Part shown: positions 1-5,895 of the stretch, piece after piece | Numbering within the stretch: position 1 is the stretch's first letter | How the letters are laid out: each line of letters starts with the position of its first letter | Source: Cyanobacteria bacterium HKST-UBA02 | GTDB taxonomy: Bacteria > Cyanobacteriota > Vampirovibrionia > Obscuribacterales > Obscuribacteraceae | Assembly: GCA_020431945.1 (NCBI GenBank) | Contig: JAGQHH010000064.1 | Coordinates: forward strand, 1-9,478 | DNA length: 9,478 nucleotides | Direction: 5' to 3' | The notes under the pieces: generated by a model | The model's database searches: none | What the model was told of the DNA's origin: nothing | What the model saw: the letters and a program-made list of their open reading frames with translations, nothing else | Translations under genes and position numbers: made by a program

Positions 1-768
1 GATGTCTGGTGGGAAGGCATGACCGATACCCCGCCTGCCGAGCTCATCGACTGGGAAGGCAATCCCTGGACTCCGGAAAGCGGACGAAAAGCAGCGCACG
101 CCAACGCTCGCTTCACCGCCCCGGCTTCGCAATGCCCCTCCATCGACGAAAAATGGGAAGACCCGGAAGGAGTTCCCATCAGCGCTTTCATCTTCGGCGG
201 CAGAAGAAGCAACACCATGCCCCTGGTAGTGGAATCCTTCAACTGGGCTTACGGAGTCTATATGGCTTCCACCATGGGCTCCGAGACCACCGCCGCCGCC
301 ATCGGCGAAGTCGGTATCGTCCGCCGCGATCCCATGGCGATGAAGCCCTTCTGCGGTTATCACATGGGCGACTATTTCGCCCACTGGCTGTCCATGGCAA
401 ACAAAGTCCAGAACCTCCCGCGCATCTTCTGTGTCAACTGGTTCCGCACCGACGAGAAAGGCAAATTCATCTGGCCCGGCTTCGGCGAAAACATGCGGGT
501 CCTGCAGTGGATCTTCAATCGGGTCAGCAACCGAGCCGGTGCTGTCGAGTCCAAGCTCGGCTGGACCCCGACCTATGCCGATCTCGAATGGGAAGGTCTC
601 GAGGAAGTCTGCGACAAGACTTTCGGCAAGCTCATGAGCATCAGCAACGATCACTGGCTGGCGGAGCTCACTCTCCACAGCGAGCTTTTCGAGTCCCTGA
701 GCGACAAGCTTCCGAAAGAGCTCAGCCTCAAGAAAGAGCTGTTCAGCGTCACTTTCAGAAAGCCCTGA
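1..768 (+). CDS. pckG: Phosphoenolpyruvate carboxykinase (GTP), C-terminal part
   Basis: This is the last 255 codons of a GTP-dependent PEP carboxykinase, which converts oxaloacetate plus GTP to PEP, CO2 and GDP in gluconeogenesis in the cytosol. The frame is open from base 1 (it begins DVWWEG), so the real start and the P-loop lie outside the window; the family is usually about 600 residues. Visible family signatures are FGGRR (about residues 65-69 of the visible part), a histidine- and tryptophan-containing FAHWLSM segment, and the guanine-binding stretch [19 protein letters not shown]. In that stretch Phe148, Phe156 and Phe161 have the same spacing as the three guanine-contact phenylalanines of the animal enzyme (8 and 5 residues apart). 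This supports GTP rather than ATP use. The gene ends at TGA 766-768 and is followed by a strong terminator, so it is the last gene of its transcript. No damage is seen. Confidence 0.97.
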   Translation, partial: DVWWEGMTDTPPAELIDWEGNPWTPESGRKAAHANARFTAPASQCPSIDEKWEDPEGVPISAFIFGGRRSNTMPLVVESFNWAYGVYMASTMGSETTAAAIGEVGIVRRDPMAMKPFCGYHMGDYFAHWLSMANKVQNLPRIFCVNWFRTDEKGKFIWPGFGENMRVLQWIFNRVSNRAGAVESKLGWTPTYADLEWEGLEEVCDKTFGKLMSISNDHWLAELTLHSELFESLSDKLPKELSLKKELFSVTFRKP

Positions 769-798
769 ATTCTGAACCAGTCTCTTCTGAAAATATCA

Positions 799-824
799 GG
801 GGCGGCTTCGAAGCCGCCCCTTTT
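799..824 (+). terminator. Intrinsic terminator after pckG, possibly bidirectional
   Basis: An 11+11 base perfect palindrome (arms GGGGCGGCTTC and GAAGCCGCCCC, 799-820) is followed directly by TTTT. It starts 30 bp after the pckG stop. On the minus strand the same hairpin lies 12 bp beyond the stop of the convergent metalloprotease gene. There it is followed by a moderately U-rich stretch (TGATATTTTC), so it may stop both transcripts. Confidence 0.88.
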
Positions 825-835
825 AATTCTGTCGA

Positions 836-1810
836 TTATTTCCTGTCTGCCACCGAGAAGAAATACAGCCTTGCCGGAGAATCGTATAAAGCTCTCAGAG
901 TAGCCTTCTCTTCCTCGGCAAGTCGCTTGGGCTCATAACGCCCGGGACCGATAGTCTTCATGGCACCGGAAGAGTGCATCAGGTGCTCCTTGACCGGGCT
1001 GTGCTCGAGACCCCAGGCATGCCCGAATTCATGACCTGATACTGTACGAAGCTTTTCAGAGATTATGTAATTGTCCGGCGGTATGGATATCTGCATGATC
1101 GCCGGCTGGTTCAAGCCGCCGGGACCATTGGTGAATCCCTGCACCAGATTGCCTTTACCCGGCCACCAGAAGACTATGACGTCCGCTTTTGTCGGATCAT
1201 TGATGAACGTCCAGGAAAGAAAACCCTCGGCACGAGCCCATTCCCAGATGCTCAAACCGCTCATCACGTCGCTTCTGTAACCGCTGTTGTAAGCCGGCAC
1301 CCTGGGCAGGCGCTCGACATAACCTGGCTTGCGGACGAGATCGGCAATCTCCTGCCGGCTCTGAGGATTGAGCGGATGCCCCACATATTGAGCCGGCAGG
1401 ATCCGGCCATCAGTGATATGGATCTTCACCGGCATTGCCTTTTCGGACCAGCGATAGAGATTGTTCCTCCAGGGCTGCGGCCAGTGATACTGTTTTGCAG
1501 CCTCAACAGCCCGCTGGTTATAAGGATTGCCGTCATTGGTCCAGAGGAGCACTTTGGTCATAGCCATCTGAGCCCGTCTTGGATCCTCGGCATAGAGCGC
1601 GCTGATCCCGAGATAGTACTGAATGGACGGGTCTCTCGGGTCGATAGCGGCGGCCTTGACGAAAAGCGGATAAGCCTCTTTGTATTTGCCTTTGTTGAAC
1701 AGCGCCATTCCCTTCAAAGCCGGCTCGCTGGCTGCCCGAGAAGGCAGCGTGGCTACAAGAGCATAGATCAGCAGAGCGCCAAGAAGAACAGACAATCTGG
1801 CCGGGTGCAT
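836..1810 (-). CDS. Exported TPR-containing matrixin-like zinc metalloprotease
   Basis: A 324-residue protein with a signal peptide: basic start MHPAR, a hydrophobic core at about residues 7-21, and a likely cut near SRAAS at 24-28. Residues about 29-90 form one or two TPR-like helical repeats (ALFNKGKYKEAYPLFVKAAAIDP, then a second YYLGISALY helix pair). The C-terminal half carries HEFGHAWGLEH at 260-270, the HExxHxxGxxH zinc site of metzincins. It is followed by LMHS (277-280), which would supply the Met-turn. This arrangement is typical of M10-like (matrixin) peptidases, so it probably cleaves proteins in the envelope or outside the cell. The substrate is unknown and the TPR part may bind it. 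AAAGGT lies 9 bases before the ATG. The gene converges on pckG with a shared hairpin between them. All expected zinc ligands are present. Confidence 0.85.
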   Translation of the reverse strand: MHPARLSVLLGALLIYALVATLPSRAASEPALKGMALFNKGKYKEAYPLFVKAAAIDPRDPSIQYYLGISALYAEDPRRAQMAMTKVLLWTNDGNPYNQRAVEAAKQYHWPQPWRNNLYRWSEKAMPVKIHITDGRILPAQYVGHPLNPQSRQEIADLVRKPGYVERLPRVPAYNSGYRSDVMSGLSIWEWARAEGFLSWTFINDPTKADVIVFWWPGKGNLVQGFTNGPGGLNQPAIMQISIPPDNYIISEKLRTVSGHEFGHAWGLEHSPVKEHLMHSSGAMKTIGPGRYEPKRLAEEEKATLRALYDSPARLYFFSVADRK

Positions 1811-1945
1811 CCTGGGGTTACCTTTGTGAAACCATCCTTGATAGCGGCTATTTTAGCGGATCCCGACCGGAATTCGATTTCCCCCGAACAGGTAAAAGTT
1901 TCTATGATATCGCACAGTAGTATCCATGCAGACAGAAAATCAGAA

Positions 1946-1975
1946 ACTCCGGTGGCTCGATGAGCCGACCGGAGT
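1946..1975 (-). terminator. Hairpin, possible terminator of the small membrane gene
   Basis: ACTCCGGT plus GGCTC (1946-1958) pairs with GAGCC plus ACCGGAGT (1962-1966 and 1968-1975). The loop is 3 bases and there is one bulged G at 1967. Read on the minus strand it is followed by a U-rich stretch (TTCTGATTTTCTG), so it could end the transcript of the 2103-2339 gene before the metalloprotease gene. The rest of 1811-2102 holds no gene. It has a second, weaker inverted repeat (TCCCTGC 2023-2029 with GCAGGGA 2057-2063) of unknown role. Confidence 0.45.
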
Positions 1976-2102
1976 CCTGATGCTTTTCCCGAAAGACTCT
2001 TTGCCGGTGTCTCCCGGGTCTTTCCCTGCTGCTCAGGTAGACTAGCACGGTCCCGGGCAGGGACAAATACACAGCTGAGACCTATTTTGGCGGATCAGAA
2101 CT

Positions 2103-2339
2103 TCAGGCGGAGATATCGGGTCTGTTTCGATGCCTGCGACCCAGAAAATAACCGCCGATTGCCGCCAGACTGAGCCAGAGCATGGCCACCAGACCATAGC
2201 TCGTTGTCAGAAAGCCGATCAGAGCGCTCATCGAGACTGCGATGACTACCGCCCAGACCGGACTGATTTTTTCGATGTTGAACCCGACCTGATAAGAGAC
2301 AATCATCAGGATCAGGATTCCTGCGTCTACTGCGTTCAT
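2103..2339 (-). CDS. Small three-helix membrane protein, function unknown
   Basis: A 78-residue protein, hydrophobic over most of its length. Likely membrane segments are at about residues 6-22, 28-46 and 50-68, and the tail is basic (GRRHRNRPDISA). By the positive-inside rule the C-terminus should be cytoplasmic. I do not recognise the family and see no catalytic motif. The start is supported by GGAG nine bases upstream of the ATG, and composition fits a membrane protein rather than a chance frame. It is transcribed divergently from the MocR-type regulator, with 62 bp between the two start codons. MocR and GntR regulators often control such a neighbour, so it is a candidate target; that is inference. 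It resembles in size and topology the 80-residue protein at 7874-8116, but I see no clear sequence similarity. Confidence 0.72.
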   Translation of the reverse strand: MNAVDAGILILMIVSYQVGFNIEKISPVWAVVIAVSMSALIGFLTTSYGLVAMLWLSLAAIGGYFLGRRHRNRPDISA

Positions 2340-2401
2340 AGTTTTTTTCTCCAGATTTGTGTTTTGAAATAGAATAGGCTTGCTCGAACGGGATACCGAA
2401 T
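2340..2401. promoter_or_regulatory. Divergent control region between small membrane gene and MocR-type gene
   Basis: These 62 bp must hold the promoters of both flanking genes, unless a promoter lies inside a coding region. The AT-rich centre (about 2355-2377) includes TAGAAT at 2370-2375, a possible -10 element for the plus-strand gene, and TATTCT read on the minus strand. No good -35 is obvious for either. No clear repeated operator half-sites were found by eye. The region is assigned from gene layout rather than from a recognised promoter. Confidence 0.5.
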
Positions 2402-3850
2402 ATGGAATTTGCCCTCAAGCTCGACTACCGGAAAAACGTTCCCTTATACAGAATCCTTGCCGAAGCGATTAAGGCGGCTATTTCTTCGGGCCAGATCGCG
2501 CCCGGAGAAGAGCTTCCATCCATACGCCAGATGGCGGATATGTACTGCACTTCGCCGGCAACGGTAATTCGCTGCTATGACGACCTTTCGAGCCAGGGAT
2601 TTCTCGATACGGCGCCGCGGTCGAAGACCAGGGTCAGCAAGAACCCGCCCCTGGACGGGGAAAGCAAGACGAGCGATCCGGCCGAGCCCCTGCGAAAAAC
2701 CCTGGAGCCAGCCTGGTCCGCCCATGGACAACGGCTCATCGAAGCCCGGAAGCGATCTCTGTCTCACAAAGGCGTAGCGATCTACAACCCCGGACGGGAA
2801 GACCTGCCGGTCGCCGCCTGGAACAAGATGATCCTGCGCCACAACAAGTGTTATATCCAGGACGACGGGGCCCTGACCTATTCGGCTGATCCCTTCGGGC
2901 ACCTGCGTTTGAGAGAGGCTGTAGCAGCCTACCTGAAGCGAGCCCGCGGTATCAATTGCGATGCCGGCACCATTGTCATGTCTTCGAACTCCCGCCTGGA
3001 CCTTATTGCCAAGCTTCTTATCGACAGCGGCGACCGGGTGATTGTCGAGGAGCCTTGCTATCCGGCCGTACGAAGAATTCTATTGAGCTACGGCGCCGAG
3101 CTGGTTCCGGTTCCGGTAGACCAGGACGGCATCATGATCGACCGGTTCGTCAATTCGGGAGACCGGTATAAGATGATCCATCTCTGCCCGTCCCATCACG
3201 ATCCGACCGGGGCGGTGCTCTCCATGGAGAGAAGGCTGGAGCTGCTCGAATGGGCACGAGATACCGGTACATTCATTTTCGAGAATGACTTCGACAGCCA
3301 CTTCCGGTACGGAACCAAACCCATACCGGCTCTCAAAGGTCTCGACGGGACCGGCTCGGTTATTTATGCAAGCTCGTTCTGGATGGCTATGGGACCTCTG
3401 GTGCGACTCGGTTATCTGGCAGTGCCGCAGAAATTCGTCGCCACCATCGAATGTCTCCAGGATGTAGTCAACCGCGACATTTCGGTGATCGAGCAATACG
3501 CCCTCACCGACTTCATCAACGAGGGCTTCCTGGAAAGACACGTGCATCGCACCAGAGTGAAATACACCAGGCGAAGACAGGCTCTCATCTTCGCCCTCAA
3601 GACCGGGCTCTCGGACGCCGTCACCATCAACAAAGAATCCGCCGGCATGCACCTCCTGGTCAACTTCGGCGCCGAGCTCGACGAGGAGCGTATCGAAGAA
3701 GCCGCTCGAGCGAGCGATTTCTTCATCAAGCCTACTTCGGACTATTACATGACCGAACCGAAGCAAGGTGAATACATAATCCCTTTTGTGGGACTGGACG
3801 AATCGACCATCGAGGACACGGTCAGGCGCTTTGTCTCAGCACTTGGCTGA
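2402..3850 (+). CDS. MocR/GntR-type regulator with degenerate PLP site
   Basis: A 482-residue transcription regulator of the MocR subgroup. Residues about 13-78 form a GntR winged helix (PLYRILAEAI, then PGEELPSIRQMA, TVIRCYDDL). Residues about 125-480 are a fold-type I aminotransferase-like domain: NPGREDLP at 129-136, GHLRLREAVAAYL at 166-178, EEPCYP at 216-221, PSHHDPTG at 263-270. In active MocR domains the PLP lysine sits in a F-S-K-T-L-A-P motif. Here the aligned stretch is FWMAMGP (326-332), with Met328 at the lysine position. The usual EDDYD is ENDFD (294-298), changing the pyridine-N aspartate to Asn295 and the tyrosine to Phe297. The phosphate-loop TSG(A/S)Q is SSNSR. Arg335 of the RLGY motif is kept. 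The domain probably senses a ligand without forming a PLP aldimine. The ATG is preceded by only a weak GGGA. The 3' end overlaps the convergent S1-domain gene by 29 bp. Confidence 0.92.
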   Translation: MEFALKLDYRKNVPLYRILAEAIKAAISSGQIAPGEELPSIRQMADMYCTSPATVIRCYDDLSSQGFLDTAPRSKTRVSKNPPLDGESKTSDPAEPLRKTLEPAWSAHGQRLIEARKRSLSHKGVAIYNPGREDLPVAAWNKMILRHNKCYIQDDGALTYSADPFGHLRLREAVAAYLKRARGINCDAGTIVMSSNSRLDLIAKLLIDSGDRVIVEEPCYPAVRRILLSYGAELVPVPVDQDGIMIDRFVNSGDRYKMIHLCPSHHDPTGAVLSMERRLELLEWARDTGTFIFENDFDSHFRYGTKPIPALKGLDGTGSVIYASSFWMAMGPLVRLGYLAVPQKFVATIECLQDVVNRDISVIEQYALTDFINEGFLERHVHRTRVKYTRRRQALIFALKTGLSDAVTINKESAGMHLLVNFGAELDEERIEEAARASDFFIKPTSDYYMTEPKQGEYIIPFVGLDESTIEDTVRRFVSALG

Positions 3851-4379
3851 GCGCTTCTTCACCCACAGGCTCTTCGGCAAGCCATATTTTGAGACGATCG
3901 CCCTCCATGGCGATTTTGATGGCGAAGACGTCTATGGTATCACCAATGGTGATGTCTTCATACGATCTGTCCCGCTCCGCCTTGTTCGCCCCGGACAGGC
4001 AAAGCCGGTGAAGAAGTCCTGCCACGCCCCATTCGGGCAGATAACAGAAGATTCCGTAAGGAGCGACGCCGTCCACTACGGCCCGGATCGGCTTATCCTG
4101 CGGCATGTAGGCGAGCACCAGATCGTCGTGGACTTTCTTCTCGCTGAGCTTGAGCCAGCGGGAATCATGTCCTTCTCGTCCGGGAATCACTTCGACATTC
4201 ACTGTGTCGCCCTTCTCGATATTGCCGAGCCGCTGATCCCGGATCTTGGGATTATTTCCTCTCAGCCTGGCAACATAAACGAAACCGGTCTCCCCGGTTT
4301 CCTCGAGCCTGACCACTACGCCTGTGGATGTTTTATAACTGACCACGCCAGTTCCGGTATAACCTGTTTGTGCTTTCAT
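3822..4379 (-). CDS. Protein with two S1-type RNA-binding domains
   Basis: A 185-residue protein that reads as two OB-fold S1 repeats. The first is at about residues 8-80 (GTGVVSYKTSTGVVVRLEE, then GNIEKGDTVNVEVI). The second is at about 97-170 (VVDGVAPYGIFCYLPEWGVAGLLH, then ITIGDTIDVFAIKI and RLKIWL). The second matches the S1 pattern G-V-x-x-x-x-x-Y-G-(V/I)-F followed by G-L-L-H well, with an insertion of about 10 residues (SGANKAERDR) in the middle loop. There is no catalytic domain and no signal peptide, so a cytosolic RNA- or ribosome-associated role is likely, of the kind seen in small S1-domain stress or translation proteins; the exact role is unknown. GGAG six bases upstream supports the ATG. 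The last 29 bp overlap the 3' end of the MocR-type gene on the other strand, so the two mRNAs are complementary at their ends. Confidence 0.85.
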   Translation of the reverse strand: MKAQTGYTGTGVVSYKTSTGVVVRLEETGETGFVYVARLRGNNPKIRDQRLGNIEKGDTVNVEVIPGREGHDSRWLKLSEKKVHDDLVLAYMPQDKPIRAVVDGVAPYGIFCYLPEWGVAGLLHRLCLSGANKAERDRSYEDITIGDTIDVFAIKIAMEGDRLKIWLAEEPVGEEALSQVLRQSA

Positions 4380-4465
4380 TTCTGACTCCGATTTCTGATG
4401 AGATGATTTTGTTCGTCTCCTGAGTTACGCGCCGGACAGCAGCAGATACAGGCAGCAGCACGACC

Positions 4466-4489
4466 GAGGGGGCAATGACTTGCCTCCTC
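4466..4489. other. Strong hairpin upstream of the S1-domain gene
   Basis: GAGGGGGCAA (4466-4475) and TTGCCTCCTC (4480-4489) form a 10-bp stem around a TGAC loop; the single mismatch is a G-U pair in plus-strand RNA. It lies 87 bp before the start of the minus-strand S1 gene. On that strand it would contain a GGAGG sequence within its stem. It could be a 5' leader element of the S1 gene or a weak plus-strand terminator (followed by TCTTCTTC). No function can be assigned. Confidence 0.4.
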
Positions 4490-4990
4490 TCTTCTTCATG
4501 GTTCATAAAGACTGCGACGCTGGTGCTGTTTTCTGATACTTCCGGCGGTCGGCGTAAAACTGGATACGACCCAAACTATTCCGGAGGCACCATTCAGATC
4601 CAGCAGGCTTTCGGCTGATTGCGGCGAATATCGAGAAAATTCACCGATTTCCGAGACAGGCTAGCTTGTCGAGCTGATTCTGATCCGCGGCTCTCGATGA
4701 GATCTGTTTGCTGCACACTTGCAGTCGAAAAAGCCGGATCAGATTCATCCTGCGCCATCCGAAGTGCCCCGGGACAAAACTGGCACATTTCCGACCCTGC
4801 CTGCCATAGCGGTCCAGAGCGGAGCGCCGGCAGGGTAAATTCGCCCTCCGGGAGCCTTGCCACCGGCAGGTTCGAAGAACGAGACTGAAGTCGAATGCGT
4901 CCGGGAATTGCACAGAGGATTTGATACCAGAAAGCCACCCATAACACCCTTTTGCACCATTTCACGAAACTCCCACGCACTCCCCTCACG

Positions 4991-5024
4991 GAGCCGCTTC
5001 CAACGAAGTGGCTCTACCTTTTTT
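4991..5024 (+). terminator. Terminator-like hairpin in the leader of the rhomboid-FtsH operon
   Basis: GAGCCGCTTC (4991-5000) and GAAGTGGCTC (5005-5014) pair over 10 bp with one G-U, closing a CAAC loop. After TACC comes a run of six T (5019-5024). This has the form of an intrinsic terminator on the plus strand. The ribosome binding site of the rhomboid gene begins only 10 bases beyond the T-run, leaving no room for a promoter in between. The hairpin must therefore be read through if the operon is expressed from upstream, which suggests attenuation. The four-base gap between stem and T-run may weaken it. Confidence 0.6.
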
Positions 5025-5034
5025 ATTCGAACGC

Positions 5035-5038
5035 GGAG
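5035..5038 (+). promoter_or_regulatory. Ribosome binding site that sets the rhomboid start
   Basis: GGAG lies seven bases before the ATG at 5046. The same frame is open back to an ATG at 4857, but the extra 63 residues are arginine- and serine-rich, unlike a rhomboid N-terminus, and they would span the terminator-like hairpin. The start at 5046 is therefore preferred. Confidence 0.75.
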
Positions 5039-5045
5039 CGACACC

Positions 5046-5828
5046 ATGATCGAACAAGACATGAAATCAAGAGCTGCGCTATGCGCCTCAGCGATTGTTG
5101 CGCTGAATGTGCTGGCCTTCATCTATCTGCGGATTGCAGGCGGCGAAGAAATCGCCTCCCTGATCAATGCCTGGGCATTCTCGCCCCGGACGACCATCGA
5201 CCTTTTCAAAGAAGGACAGATCATAACGGCCCTGGCCATCATCGAGAAAAGCACCTTCTGCCACCTCACCCCGGCACATCTGCTCTCGAATATGATCCCC
5301 ATCTATCTATTCGCCGTGGTTATCGCCAGAGAGAAATCGACTGGCGAATTTCTCAAGGTCTATTTCCTGGGCGGTCTGATGGCAGCCCTGGCAACGACCC
5401 TGCTGTCTTTCTGGCAAGTGATCCCGATCAACGGCGCCAGCGGCGCTGCCGCTGCCCTCTACGGTTACTATGCCGGACTCAAACTGATCCCGCGCACTAA
5501 CCAGGAGCGCTTGCAGGCTCTATTAATGCCGGTCATCACCTTTGCCTTCCTGGCGGCGGGTCTGGCTCTGAAACTGCCGGTAGATTCTCCGGCGGCAGCA
5601 GCTTATCTCTTTGCCGTCCTGCTCTTCTGCGCCGGGCTTTTCTCCGGGCGAATAGAGGAGCTCTGGCTTCCCGCCATCGCTCTCTGGGTCCTGGGAAATA
5701 CCTACGACCTGTTCATGACCGGTCTGGATATCTATGCCACCGGCTCCGCACACCTGCTCCACCTCACCGGATTCGCTTCCGGACTGGCTCTCTGCCTGAA
5801 GGCATCCGCCGGTGAAAGAGCAGCTTGA
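5046..5828 (+). CDS. Rhomboid-family intramembrane serine protease
   Basis: A 260-residue polytopic membrane protein. Rhomboids cut transmembrane helices of other proteins within the bilayer using a Ser-His dyad. Residues 130-133 are GASG, placing the nucleophile at Ser132. HLLSN at 78-82 supplies the His and Asn of the oxyanion region with the usual four-residue spacing. HLTGFASGL supplies the general-base His239 on the last core helix. Hydrophobic segments fall at about 10-30, 77-95, 105-122, 130-146, 157-176, 183-199, 206-219 and 234-251; the exact number is uncertain. All catalytic residues are present, so it is probably active rather than an inactive rhomboid-like protein. It is the first gene of a plus-strand cluster with an FtsH-type protease (67-bp gap) and a small membrane protein. 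This suggests joint work on membrane proteins, for example cutting followed by extraction and degradation. No soluble extra domain is present and the substrate is unknown. Confidence 0.9.
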   Translation: MIEQDMKSRAALCASAIVALNVLAFIYLRIAGGEEIASLINAWAFSPRTTIDLFKEGQIITALAIIEKSTFCHLTPAHLLSNMIPIYLFAVVIAREKSTGEFLKVYFLGGLMAALATTLLSFWQVIPINGASGAAAALYGYYAGLKLIPRTNQERLQALLMPVITFAFLAAGLALKLPVDSPAAAAYLFAVLLFCAGLFSGRIEELWLPAIALWVLGNTYDLFMTGLDIYATGSAHLLHLTGFASGLALCLKASAGERAA

Positions 5829-5895
5829 TTCGACCTCAGGGTCACAGCCTTTCGATGCTCTGCATCTTCCAATCATCTTCTAAGAGGACGCGACT

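Larger units (their letters stand above)
4380..5045. other. 666-bp stretch without a convincing gene
   Basis: This lies between two divergent genes (S1 protein on minus, rhomboid on plus), so it must contain both promoters. Open frames are present on both strands (for example 4594-4989 minus and 4619-4888 plus). They lack a good ribosome binding site, have no recognisable domain and look low in coding character. Visible structure includes a strong hairpin at 4466-4489, a repeated AAAACTGG at 4556-4563 and 4776-4783, an inverted repeat ACCCTGCC (4794-4801) with GGCAGGGT (4829-4836), and a terminator-like hairpin at 4991-5024. It may be a long structured leader of the rhomboid operon, a decayed mobile-element remnant, or both. 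Confidence 0.6.

Noticed and set aside
9..938. 309-codon frame overlapping pckG in another frame
   Set aside because: It is a shadow of the clear PEP carboxykinase frame, is Arg/His-rich with no domain, and runs through the terminator.
3080..3766. 228-codon minus-strand frame opposite the MocR-type gene
   Set aside because: It is an antisense shadow with no family features, while the plus-strand frame matches the MocR family end to end.
4860..4890. GGTTCGAA resembling a tRNA T-loop
   Set aside because: The flanking bases do not form a T-stem, and no acceptor or anticodon arms are present.
4594..4989. 131-codon minus-strand frame in the gene-free stretch
   Set aside because: It has a GTG start without a good ribosome binding site, no recognisable domain and an Arg/Ser-rich composition. 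It overlaps the terminator-like hairpin and an equally long frame on the other strand.
4857..5045. 63-residue N-terminal extension of the rhomboid
   Set aside because: The extension is Arg/Ser-rich with no membrane segment and would translate through the terminator hairpin. The ATG at 5046 has a well-placed GGAG.
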